A stretch of DNA of 64,000 bases, taken from positions 62,001 through 126,000 of the forward strand of contig OZ218954.1 in the NCBI GenBank assembly GCA_965112735.1, in the 5' to 3' direction. This stretch comes from Phaeosaccion multiseriatum (taxonomy: Eukaryota > Ochrophyta, other classes). Below the pieces are notes generated by a model. It was not told the origin of the DNA. It did not search any database and saw nothing but the letters and a program-made list of their open reading frames with translations. Positions 1-10,916 of this stretch are shown piece by piece. Position numbers and translations under genes: made by a program. Position 1 is the stretch's first letter. Every line of letters begins with the position of its first letter.

Positions 1-454
1 CCCCATTCACACGCCGCGCCGCTCTTTCAGCCGCGCGTCTCGAGGCTGCCCCGAGGATCGAGGAGCGTTGGAGGGAAGGAGGGACACGCATGCAGCATGC
101 ACATGCACATGCATACATCATCTTCGCTTGCTTGTGCCTCTGCCCCTCGCCTCTCTTGCCTTGCTCTTGGGGAGGAGAAAGGGTTCTGAGCGTTGTGCCT
201 CGCTCGGGGTCAAAGTCGGACGCCCCTCTCTGGTGTCTGTGTCTGTCTCCACCTCTGTCGCTGTACCTCGCTGTCCCCCCCTGGCTCATGCAGCGCCATG
301 AAGTCCTGCTACATCACCAACTCCTCACGACCGCAATGCAATGCAATGCAATACAATGCTGCCCGCCACCCATGCGATGAATGCTCTCTGTTGTAGTGTG
401 TCTCAAGCGACAGGCAGATGGCAGCACAAGGCCGATGGCACCATAAGGTCCCCC
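1..454. other. Intergenic, no gene seen
   Basis: No convincing gene. It lies downstream of the minus-strand CC2D2A-like gene, so part is probably its 3' untranslated region. There is a short run of GCAAT repeats near 334-357. Confidence 0.4.
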
Positions 455-2310
455 TCAGAGCGTGTCCAGTGGCACGTAACGCACGGCGAGCATGAGCCAC
501 ACCGCCACCACCCCCTCGGGGTATGCGAACACACGCACCCGCAGCGCGAAGCGGGCGTCGTCGCCAACCGTAGCCAAAATGTCCCGACTCACCACATTGC
601 GCAGCAGCACGAGCAGCATATCCGCGGGAGAGGTTTGCGCACACGCGCTATTGAAGCACGTGGGGAAGCCTTTGAAGCACGAGTGGGAGGGCACCGCCCT
701 GCGGATCGCGTCCTGAAACTCAAACTGCTGCCCGAATTGCCCCCCCTGGGGTGTGCCATAAATGCGCTCCTGCTCATAGGCCGCGAGGGCGGGGCTGAGG
801 AGGTATGAGAGCTCCTCGTCCCACACGGTGCTCAAGCTCAGCGGGGGGTCCTGACACCCTCCACTTTGCCCCTGCCCCTGCCCCTGCCCCTCTGCTCGGG
901 CGGTGCGAATGAGTCTCTTGAGCTCTGCCTCCAGAGCTGCGGCGGCGCCCCTCTCGTCCACCCGGGGGGGCAGCAGAGCCATCAAGAAGCCTGAAGGGGA
1001 GTCGGAAACCCCCTCCTCCCGGGCGCCAAAGGGGAACATGCCCCCCTGGGTAGGACTAGACCCCGGGGGGGTGAGGCCGCGTATTCGGGTCTCGTCCATG
1101 GCCTTCCACAGCTTGGGGTTCCGCAGAGACCCAAAGTGCTACAGGAGGAGGAGGAGGAGGTGGGGAGAGAGAGAGGGTGGGAGGGACAGAGAGAGAGCGG
1201 GGGGGGTAACAAATCAGCGCAGACAGAGGGGGACCTCAGTACTCGACAGTACCCTGACCTTGCGCCATCCACTGCCATCAATCCACCCCTCCATGCGACC
1301 CTCAAGTGCCGGCCTTCCGAAAGTTACGTATGTTACGTACGCACCAGGTTGGGCACTCGATGGTCCCTCTGCTTGGTCGCATAGAAGCTCTCGTGATTGA
1401 ACACGACACACAGCGTCAGGAACGGGTACCCGGGGGGGCAGCGCAGCACCCGCAAGTTGGCTCTCTTCTTGCGGGCCATCTGTGAGTGTCCGCCCTGCCC
1501 ATATGCCTCCTCCTCTTCTTCTTCCTCCTCCTCGTGCTGGTGCCGCTGCTGCTGCTGGTGGTGGTGCTGCTGCTTCTTCTTACTCGTTGCTGCTCCACCT
1601 TTCATGTGCACTTCCCCTGGGTTGGCGGGTCGTGTGTACCTCAGGCCGGTGACTGCGTCCCACAGGGTAACGCTCTTGGGTGTTCCAGGGTGCCCACTTC
1701 CCGAGAGAGTGGCTACCCACGCGTAGGGTTGAGTAGCCTCCTCCTCCTTGCCCCCCGCCCCCCCGGCTTGCTTCGCTCCTCTCCGTCTGCTGCCACCCCC
1801 TCCCCCGCTGGTTGGGGTGCTTGTTGGGTGCTCTTGGGGGGCGCTGCCCAAACACACGTACGTGTCCAGCCCAAAGCCAAGCAGCAAGGAGGCAAGTAGC
1901 AGGGCGTGGTCCTGAGGGGGGAGGAGAGATGGCAGTGGATGGAAGGGGAGGGGAGAGAAGAGGGTGTCAGGACAAGCCTTACAAGTGAAGTGAAAGGTGG
2001 GGGGGCGCTCTCCCTTACCCTTCGCTGCCAAACGCCACCATCCACTGCCATCTCTGTGTTTCCCTCTTGTCCCTTCGCTCTGCCCCTCTTGCTTGTCTCT
2101 ATTCTCTCCCACTCTCTTGTCCCTCTTTCTCCGTCAATCCCCGCTTCTCTCTCACGCTCTCTCGCTTGTCTCTATTCTCTCCCACTCCCGCTCTCTCCGT
2201 CTGTCTCTTGTCACTCTCACCCTCGCGCTTCCTTTCCACTCTCCCCTCCTCTTGTCCCTCTCCTCTGCTCTCTCCGTCGCTCTCTCTGTCTCTGTCTCTC
2301 TGTCTCCTAC

Positions 2311-2346
<36 letters not shown>

Positions 2347-5300
2347 GTTTCCTGCCCTTTTCTCTCTCTCTCTGTCTGTCTGTCTCCTACCCTTCTCTCG
2401 CTTTGTGTCACCTGTGAGTCTCCCCTGCCTCTGCACAGGAAGGAGTGCGGGTGTTGCCACTCCTCCGAAAGCCGCTTGCCGCCCACCTGTGATCATTGAT
2501 GAATCACCAACACGTAGTCAACAAGTTAGGAAGGCAGTAAAGAAAGGCAGGCCGTAGTTCACCCTAACCCTAAAACAGCCCAACCTGAGACTCTCCCTCT
2601 CCCTTTGACAGACCTGGACCCTTCTCTGGAAGGGGATGAGGCTGACGAAGCGCGCGGCGTGGAGGGGCGAGTCAAAGAGCCGCCCACAGCGGAGGGGGCG
2701 GAGGAAGGTGCACACAGACCTGTGGCCGTACGTTAGGGGGATGTCGTTGTGGCCATACGTTAGGGGGGGGGGGGGGGGGGTATGGATGTGTGAGACGAGG
2801 GGGGAATATCAGGGGTGAGTTCAACTTGACATATCCTGACGTCATCGCACGCACCTTGGAGGGCCCCCTATGCCGTCGGAGGCGAACATCTGCAAGGGGC
2901 GCTGACGGTGGAGGGGGCTCAGCTCAGCGAAGTGTGCCCACCAAGCCCGGCAGTAGGTATAGAACTCGCGATGAAGCAGCCGCTCCTGCAGGGTAAGGGG
3001 ACACACATTTCGGCATGAACAAAGCAAGTAAAGAGGAGGAGGTCAGAGTGGTTGGACGAGGGTAGGGTATAGGGTATATCAGGGTATAGGGTATATCTCT
3101 CCGTGTCTCCCCTCTCAGCCCACTCTCCTTCCCTGTCTCTTCTCTCACTGCCTCACTCTCTCTCACCTTTCTCACCGTTCATCCTATCCCTCTCACCCCC
3201 CCTCTGTCTCCCTCTCCTCATTCCCTCCCTCACTTTCATGCCCCTCTCACCCCTCCTCCCTCCCTCTCTCCTCTCACCCCCTTCTCCCTCCCTCCCTCCT
3301 TACCTGCTGCTGCTGCAAGTGCATGACTCTCTCCACGTCGTCGCCAGTGAATGGGATGGCCAATTTGGCGGGAGTGGCCACGATTTGGCACTGCACGTGG
3401 AGAAGCCCGAAAACGCCACCGAAACCCCCGGCTCCAAATCCGCCGAAATCGGGCCCGAAACTGCCACCGCCGTCGGAGACCGACCCGTGCCCGTCCTGGC
3501 CCTCCGCCTGCAGAGGTATCTGATGAGGATGGCAGTGGATGGGGGGGGGAGGGACGGAGAGAGTGAGAGGCCTTAAGGGACATACGCAGATGGGCAGAGA
3601 GAGGGAGAGAGAGAAAGTGCAGAGCCTACTCCGCCCCCGGCCCCTCTCACAGCGTTTGAGGTCTGGAAAGGAAGGCCCTGAAGGGAGTTTGTCCTATCCA
3701 CTGCCATCCCTGGCCTGTCCTGTCCACTGCCATCCCTGACCTGTCCTGTCCACTGCCATCCCTGGCCTGGCCTTTCCTGCCCTGTCACACTGTGCTCTGT
3801 GGATCCAGTCCGTGTGTGCCCTCCCTGCCATCCACTGCCATCCTCCAGACTCACTCACTTGTATCTGTTCGTCCCCCATGAGCCCCCTCCTCCAGTCAAG
3901 CTCCGCAGAGGCGAGCACCTCCCGAGGGGTGGAAAAGTCGTCCCCGGCGTACCCCCCGGGAAAACAGCCTGCCCCCCCGGGCCCCACCCCCGCTCTAACC
4001 CTCTGGCGAGTGAGGCAAATGTGAATTTTGTCCCTCCGCTGCAGCACATTGGCCCACTCCGCGGCACCACCGCCCCCCTCGGGGAGGGGGTCATCGCTCT
4101 CACTGAGCTTCAAGACGAAGGTTTCGCCGAAGCGGGGCTCCACGCACGCACGCACGGGAAGGTGCGACACACAGCGCTGCCCGTTAAAGTGCACGTGCAC
4201 CTTGCTCAGGAGAAGGATGGCAGTGGATAGGAGAGGGGTGAGGATGGCAGTGGATGGGAGAGGGGTGAGGATGGCAGTGGATGGGAGAGGGGTGAGGAGG
4301 GCAGTGGATGGGAGAGGGGTGAGGAGGGCAGTGGATGGGAGAGGGGTGAGGATGGCAGTGGATGGGAGAGGGGTGAGGATGGCAGTGGATGGGAGAGGGG
4401 TGAGGATGGCAGTGGATGGGAGAGGGGTGAGGAGGGCAGTGGATGGGAGAGGGGTGAGGAGGGCAGTGGATGGGAGAGGGGTGAGGATGGCAGTGGATGG
4501 GAGAGGGGTGAGGATGGCAGTGGATGGGAGAGGGGTGAGGATGGCAGTGGATGGGAGAGGGGTGAGGATGGCAGTGGATGGGAGAGGGGTGAGGAGGGCA
4601 GTGGATGGGAGAGGGGTGAGGATGGCAGTGGATGGGAGAGGGGTGAGGAGGGCAGTGGCAATGCAATGCACGATACACCTTGAGATCGAAGTTTTCCGCG
4701 CTTCTGTGAGAGTCCGCCAGTAAGGCAGTGAAGGCCGAGCCCTTGAGCACAGTCAGCTTCAGCAGCACTCTGCTTTTGGGGGCATTGCCTGGGACAGGGA
4801 CAGGGACAGGGACAGGGGGAGGGGGAGGAGAGGTGACAGGGACAGGGACAGGGGGAGGAGGGGTGACAGGGACAGGGGGAGGAGGGGTGACAGGGACAGG
4901 GACAGGGACAGGTTGCACTTCAGGTTGGTGGGTTGGTCGGTCAGGGACGGTGAGAGTTTCAGTGTAGGCTGGTTGGTTGGGTGGTTGGTTGGGTGGTTGG
5001 TTGGGTGGTTGGTTGGGTGGTTGGGTGGTTGGTCAGCTCAATGTCGTCAATTACAGGGTCCCGTGAGGGGGGAGAGAGGGGAAGGGTAAAAGGTGGAAGG
5101 CCTACAAAGCGTAAGGTTGGTTTGTCGGTTGGTTGGTTGGTTGGTTGGTTGGTTGATTGGAGTGGGGAGGGGAGGTTGCAACTCGTGTTGTTCCGTATGG
5201 TGATTGTGTGGTGGTGTGGTGATTGTGTGGTGGTGTGGTGGTGGTGTTTCCTGACCATTCAGGATCCACTGACCTTGACCCTGCCCCTGCCCCTGCGCCT

Positions 5301-6084
5301 CGCCCCCCCCCATGCTGCTGAGTGAGGTTGGGTCTGTGGCTTGTGTACTTGGGTATATGCCGAGGCGGTTCTCAAGCCCGCGAACGATCTCCTCCATGAC
5401 GAGGGAAGACTCCGCCTCAAAGCCCTCGCCACGCGCCTGTGGTTGATATTCGGGTGCGTGTTCGTCGTCCGTCGCGGCACATCACAGATGGACACAAGGA
5501 CACAAGTGAGACACACAGGGGAGACGCGTGGGACGTGCGTAATGTGTTTTGACACCCTCACCCCCTTCTTCCCTTCCGCCCCTAATGGGATGATATGTCA
5601 CTCACTCCGACTCTCCCATTCGTCCCCAACTTGACCACCCCTAAGTGCACATCGCTCACTTCCATACGCCTCTACGATGTCTCCGTCCCAAGGCCTCCGT
5701 ATGCCTGCCCCCAGCCCGAGTGACAGGTGTGGGGTACCACTCTCCCACACCGCACCGCTCGAGGGGATGAGTAGGTAGATACGGTCACGAACCTCCCTCA
5801 CGCACTACTCACTGGCCTACAAGCCGGTCACTGGCCTACAAACAACTCACCTCGCTGACGAACCCCCTGACTGCGTCTGTGATGGAGGCATACGTGCCCT
5901 GCCTTGAGAGCCGCTCCCCAATTGCTTGCGTCAGGGCCTCGAGCTTATCAGGGGCAAAGATGTCTCCCTCGCCGTGCTGCTGCCCCTGCCCCTGCCCCTG
6001 CCTTCTCTCTCTATCTGCCCATTCACTGCCCTCGTTCTGCCGCTGATGCTGCTGCTGCTCGGGTTTAGAGCTCAGCGTCGACAT
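455..6084 (-). CDS. CC2D2A: CC2D2A-like ciliary transition-zone protein (C2 domain plus transglutaminase-like C-terminus)
   Basis: In animals CC2D2A is part of the MKS complex at the ciliary transition zone. Ten exons join in frame on the minus strand: 6084-5851, 5436-5256, 4917-4679, 4200-3859, 3519-3304, 2985-2855, 2719-2614, 2486-2412, 1911-1345 and 1138-455, giving about 924 residues. The C2 domain is in exons 3-5 (RVLLKLTVLKGSAF, then VHVHFNGQRC). Later exons carry family signatures: ARFVSLIPF, DHALLLASLLLGFG, NPKLWKAMDETR, and a last exon with GFPTC and FALRVRVFAYPEGVVAVW, which matches the conserved C-terminus I remember for CC2D2A. Metazoan proteins are about 1600 residues, so either the N-terminus is short here or upstream exons were missed; the ATG at 6084 is the weakest call. 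Low-complexity GQGQGQ segments occur in three exons. Introns hold a 27-bp minisatellite and GGTT repeats. Confidence 0.8.
2280..2345. repeat. (CT)n microsatellite in CC2D2A intron
   Basis: An almost pure CT dinucleotide run lies inside a longer pyrimidine-rich intron (about 2060-2400), just downstream, on the minus strand, of the exon ending at 2412. Confidence 0.8.
4214..4655. repeat. 27-bp minisatellite, about 16 copies
   Basis: The unit holds GGCAGTGGATGG followed by GAGAGGGGTGAG. Copies differ mainly at one position (GATGGCAG or GAGGGCAG). The array fills the intron between CC2D2A exons 3 and 4, so it sits between the two halves of the C2 domain. Spurious open frames run through it on both strands. 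Confidence 0.95.
4975..5160. repeat. GGTT/GGTTGGGT repeat tracts in CC2D2A intron
   Basis: Two short tracts, about 4975-5035 with the 12-nt unit GGTTGGTTGGGT and about 5119-5158 with pure GGTT, lie in the intron before the first C2 exon. G-rich on the plus strand. Confidence 0.8.
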
Positions 6085-6164
6085 GCTGGGCTGGAACCGG
6101 ACCTCTTCCTCCCTCACGAGGCTTCTTCCTTTTCTTCCCTCTTCTTCGTCTTCTCCCTTCTCCT

Positions 6165-6205
6165 CCTCCTCCTCCTCCTCCTCCTCCTCCTCCTCCTCCT
6201 CCCTC
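6165..6205. repeat. (CTC)n trinucleotide tract
   Basis: A run of CTC triplets lies upstream of the proposed CC2D2A start. It is followed at 6295-6510 by GA-rich simple sequence with no supported exon. Confidence 0.8.
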
Positions 6206-6781
6206 TTTTATTCCCGCCCCCCTTCTTCTGCTTCTTCGCGAGAAAGCCGATGACACCTAAGACTCAATGCCGGACTTGGCTCTTGTCATGGCTAGAGAGA
6301 GACGGACAGAGAGGGAAAGAGAGAGAGTGAGAGAGTGAGGGAGGCACACATACACACACGGAGAGAGAGCAAGAGATAATGTAGCAAGAGATAGAGAGAG
6401 AGGAGAGAGAGAGAGGAGAGAGAGGGCGACCAAGAAATACAGAGGGCGACCGAGAAAGAGAGAGCAAGAGTGAGAGGGGGGGCGGTGGGAGAGAGAAAGA
6501 AAGAGAGAGACACTCTACCACCGCTTTGCTCTTCTTGCTCCCTTCTTCCCTCTTCTTCCTTACCCTTCAAGTCCTGACCCTGCTGTAGGCGTCTTACTCC
6601 CACCCTCCTACTAATTCTTCTCCTTCTGACAAGGAAGGAGGTATCCTTGCTGAGCAGAGGAGGAGAGAGTGGAGTGAGCTCCAACGGAGTCCGAAGGGAT
6701 ACTCAACGACTTTTTTCAATTTCAGTTTTTTTTTCTTTTTTTTTTTTTTTACTTTTGCCCCCCCCCTTTCAATTCACAATC

Positions 6782-6921
6782 TCGACCCCTGACACACTAT
6801 CCGCTATCCGCTATCGCCGGCGCCAGCCGGCGCGCTATCCGCTATCGGCAGCGTCAGCCGGCTTTGCTGGCGCCAGCCGGCACGCTATCGAGAATGTGGG
6901 CGATAGTGTGTCAGGGGTCGA
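6782..6921. mobile_element. MITE-like element with perfect 20-bp terminal inverted repeats
   Basis: The 140-bp element begins with TCGACCCCTGACACACTATC and ends with its exact reverse complement. Between them are copies of CGCTATCCGCTATCG and the near-palindromic word CCGGCGCCAGCCGG. The flanks share ACAATC on both sides, offset by one base, which may be a target duplication. No coding capacity. It lies between the CC2D2A and TMEM19 genes. A related element is at 40749-40961. Confidence 0.75.
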
Positions 6922-7225
6922 ACAATCACTACTTGCGTTGATTGACCCTCTGGGCTTGGCGATACCCAAAAGCTCCAGGGCGTCTCAGCGGTCTAAGACT
7001 GGAGCAAGCAGGCAGCACGAGCAGCACGAGCAGCACGAGCAGCGCCAGCAGCGCCAGCAGCGCCAGCAGCGCACAATCGCCAGAGAGGGAGCCGCGCCTG
7101 CCTGCCGCCCGCGTCCCACACGCCTTACGCATGCCTCCCATAGGCCTCCCGTATGCCTCCCACATGCCTCACGCATGCCTCCCATAGGCCTTCCGTATGC
7201 CTCTGAACGACTCTGAATGCCCTCC

Positions 7226-8218
7226 TCAGAAGAGCATGGACGCGATCCCCCCCCCTGCTGCTGCGGTGAGCACAGCGGAGATGAGGTTCACGGACTCGTT
7301 ACTCAGCACGTCCCAGCCCGAGATGAGCACTGCATCTCCATGCCCATGTGCCTGTCCATTGCCCCTCGTGCTGCCATTGCCCCCGTAAGCCTCCAGCTTT
7401 CCTTGTGTGAGGACCCGCTTACGCTCCGGATTAAAGTACGTAGCCTGGACAGACAAGATTAGGCCACAAGGCGCAAATAGGGCAGAGGGGGGAAGAGGTA
7501 TATGGGCAAGAGATATAGCAGGTGTCTGGGCAAGTGATAGAGCAGGAGGTGAAGGGCCGTGCAGAGATGGTGGTCTTGCCATCCTCCGACCAGATGCATC
7601 AGGGCACTTTCTTGCACTAAGAACTAGCGTACTAACCTGCAGAGTGGCTCCTAACAGACTGTCCAGGAAGGAGCCGAAGAGGCCAGAGAAAGTGCCCAGA
7701 AGCAGCAGGGGCAGCTGGGAAGGGGGAGGGGCTGAATCAACAACAGCTGCGGCTGCGGAGCTGCCATCCGACGGCGGGGAGAGGAGTAAGCCCATCACGT
7801 AGAAGCCTTGAGAGCGAAGCGAGAGAGAGAGGGAGGTAAGAGGGAGAGAGAGAGAGAGAGAGGGGGCGGGAGAAAGAAGATAGAAACACGCACAATACAC
7901 ACACACTTTCACACACACACGCACACACACCAAGAGACTGCTAAGCTGCACCTTCGCTGTTGGTGTACTGCGTGCGTGTTTGTTAATTTGTGTGTTTGTG
8001 GTTGCGTTTTTGTGTGTTGATCTCCCTTTTGAATCACATCAGACGTGCACCAAGTCAGTAAGGACTCTTATGATTCCTCATGACGAGTTATGTAAGCATA
8101 TGTAAGACTCACATGTGCCCATGCACAGTCCTCCAGCGGCTGCGGCGGCCGTCCCCAAGGGAGATACGCCACCGTTTGTGCCTAATGAGGGAGGAACGGA
8201 GGAGAAGGAGTAGGAGAG

Positions 8219-8265
<47 letters not shown>

Positions 8266-9932
8266 GAGAGAGGGAGAGGGAGAGAGAGAGAGGGAGAGGG
8301 AGAGGGAGAGGGAGAGGGAGAGGGAGAGGGAGAGGGACGGAGAGAAAAGATGTAGAGAGATGGAGGGGGGGGAGAGAGGGCGCGCACGAGAGCCGGGAGA
8401 GAGAAGGGGGAGAGAAAGGCAGAGAGAGAGGGGAAGGTAAGAGAAACTCAAGATCACCTTCCCCTCTCTCTCTATCCATCTCTACCCCCCCCCTCTCTCT
8501 AAAGAAGCATATGGGACGCACCCCTCGGGACGCGGCCGCCGAAAGGTTTGGTGATCAAGATTGGGTCCCCGCGGCTGAGAATGCCCAATTCGGAGCTCCA
8601 CGTGTCGCCACAGCAGCAGCCGAAGAAGCAGAGGTAGGCCGCCAGTAGCGAGGCTCCCCAGGGGTGGAGGGTAGCATCCAGGGGGGCATCAGGGAGGCCC
8701 AGGCCTAGGCAATACGCTAGGGCCAGCAGGCAGGCGGGGAGGCTACAGGCCAAGACCTGCGTCGAGGGAGGGAGGGAGGGACGAGCAAGGGAGGGAGATG
8801 GTCACGTAACGGTACATGAGAGCCAATGGTGCCTACGAAATCAATGGTCACTGCCACTGCCACTACCACTCACTGTCATGACACTGACACCGACCTGTGT
8901 GGCCCCTCTCTGTGCGTCTCCCTTCCCACGGATACGGCAACACCGCAGCAACACAAGTGCAGAAGCGTGTGCGTGTGTAGGGGGGGGGAGGGGAGGGGAG
9001 GCCAGAGAAAAGAGGGGCGCAAGATAAGAGACAGAGAAGGAAACAGGGACGACAGACGCTCCATCGTAGAGACAAGAATAAGCCAATGCCGGGATCGATA
9101 ACCATATCATCGAGACTCATCAAGTCGTCAACAAACGGATTCACCTCCGAGCCGCTGGCGCCGCTGCCTGCTGTATCACCAACTGGTTGGTCCGCCGACT
9201 CTGTGAAGCGGCTCTTGTGGTCCGCTCTGAAGTGCGTGAGCAGGGATGACGTTTTGTAGAAGAGGAGGAGAGTGGCACCGAGGCGATACGAGCACGCCAG
9301 AGATGTACTGCCCACCTGAGATGGCAGTGGATAGGGGATGGTAGTGGGTGTACAGAGTTAGCGGACGCACCACAGACCCAAAATGTGTGAATGTAGTCGC
9401 TCGAATATCTCTCCCCCCCCCCCCGCTGTCTTATGTCTCTCCCTTTCTTGCGACTCCTATCCGTCCGTTCTCAGACCCTGTCTGACACCTTGTCCTGACA
9501 CCTCGGCCCCCATCCCCTCCCTTCCGCTCAGCCCCCCTTCCTTCACTCCCTCCCTCTCACCCGACCGCTTCATCCCCCCTTCTCTCCCTCTCCCTCACTC
9601 GCCTTTCCCCCCCTCTCCGTCCCTTTCCGTCCCTCTGACCTGACACCTCACTCCCCCTTCCCTCCCTCCCTATATGCCTCCATCCCACTCCCTTCCTCCC
9701 TATATGCCTCCATCCACCCTCTCCTGTATGTCTCCCTTGGACAGAGACGCTAAGCTGAGAAACTGCAACTCGGCACTCACCAAGACCGCCGCCACAGCTC
9801 CTCCCCTGGATAGAGAGCCCTTCTTCAGGCCCGAGCCAGCCATGTAAGCCGCCAAGATCACGGCCAGGCACACCCGACCAGCAAATGACGAGCGCGACTC
9901 ACCAACTGCTGCTGCATCACCCGCTGCTGCTC

Positions 9933-9972
<40 letters not shown>

Positions 9973-10044
9973 TGTGGCTGCTACTGAGGCCACCACCTGA
10001 GCGAGGTATGTCCGAATGACACGCGCTTTCGCCTCGACGGCCAT
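7226..10044 (-). CDS. TMEM19: TMEM19 / VTE6-like DUF92 integral membrane protein
   Basis: Members of this family include TMEM19 in animals and the plastid phytyl-phosphate kinase VTE6 in plants. Six exons join in frame: 10044-9781, 9315-9103, 8756-8522, 8181-8113, 7806-7637 and 7444-7226, giving about 389 residues. Family motifs appear in order: GLKKGSLSRGGAVAAVL in exon 1; CGDTWSSELGIL and VPRGTNGGV across exons 3-4; GLFGSFLDSLLGATLQ in exon 5; ISGWDVLSNESVNLISAVLT at the C-terminus. Several segments are strongly hydrophobic, as expected for a polytopic membrane protein. Exon 1 has a poly-Ala stretch from CTG repeats (about 9935-9975) plus AGDAAAVGES, and exon 2 has VGDTAGSGA; both are extra compared with the family and carry the dispersed word described in the findings. 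The exon 2 donor is the least sure border. Whether the role is phytol recycling is not visible in the sequence. Confidence 0.85.
8225..8440. repeat. GA / GGGAGA simple repeat
   Basis: A GA run is followed by GGGAGA hexamers in the TMEM19 intron between exons 3 and 4 (up to about 8335), then degenerate purine-rich sequence. Confidence 0.85.
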
Positions 10045-10916
10045 CTCTGGATGTAGCCCAAGCTGCTGCTGCTGCTGCTCTGTTGCTGCTGCTCTGCCGC
10101 TAGTGCCTATTCCTTCAACCGTTCGAAACGAGCTGCTGTATCATCCACTACTCATCATAGCGACTGGCGGTGATACTGACGTGCTGATGCTGCTACTGCA
10201 AATCTCCCTCATCTCTGATTGTACTGCACTTTAAAGTGTGTTGTGTGATCGCCCCCTTAAGTGTGCATGTGTCCTAAGAAGGGGATAGGTTCATGAAGAC
10301 GTAATGGGAGAAGGTACCTCTCTTCCTGCTATCCCCTGCTGCCTAAAGGGTTGGAATACGTATGATCACAGATGGCGGAGGCAACCGTGAATCTTGAATC
10401 TCTCTTTTGAAGAGGCCCTTTTACCACAGACAAGCAAGACAAAGCAAAGGCGGGCCTCTTTCATATCACGGCTGGTCCCTCTTCTTGAGGTTGATCAATT
10501 GCGACATCGGAAGCAGAGAGAGAGAGATAGAGAGAGAGAGGCAGAGAGAGAGGAGACAATTGCCACAGGTCTTAAAGCATCTAAGAAGGAGCAACCGCAG
10601 CGGCAGTGAAGGCCCTCGGAGGAGCTGCGCTGGAGCTTCAAATACAGGACCTTGTGGTACAGCAGTGAAGCTAGGCTAGGGCGATTCGAAGGAAAAAGGA
10701 GGAGGGGGGATTATTGAGGAGGAGGAAGAGGGGAGGGAAAAGGGTATGGGTAGAGCAGACTCCGTGGAATGGAGAACAGAGCAGGGGAGGCACGGAGACT
10801 AAACAAACAACCGGGCATCGTTTTGGTGGGGGAAGGGTCCGCACCGCTCCAGGTGCTCGCTCAATCAGGGAGCAAGGGAGGAGCAGGAAGGGTTTCCAAG
10901 TCGAGGGGGGTTGGGG
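10045..10916. promoter_or_regulatory. Shared upstream region of two divergent genes
   Basis: TMEM19 (-) and the CDPK (+) start head to head, so both promoters should lie here. I see no TATA box or other clear core element. The region includes CTG triplets near 10060-10095 and a degenerate copy of the dispersed CTGTATCACC word near 10133. A 72-codon open frame at 10016-10234 (+) overlaps TMEM19 exon 1 and is not supported. Confidence 0.35.

Noticed and set aside
2563-2580. Telomere-like CCCTAACCCTAAAA
   Set aside because: Only two units; also CCCTAAC words at 16830-16975 belong to another repeat. Not enough for an interstitial telomere.
4184-4918. Long open frames over the 27-bp minisatellite (poly PSTAILTPL, HPSPIHC and similar)
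   Set aside because: The unit length is a multiple of three, so every frame without a stop stays open; only the C2 exon at 4917-4679 is real.
9557-9700. Continuation of the TMEM19 exon 1 frame past 9781
   Set aside because: The sequence GTGAGTGCC at 9780 is a good donor and the following text is pyrimidine-rich intron.
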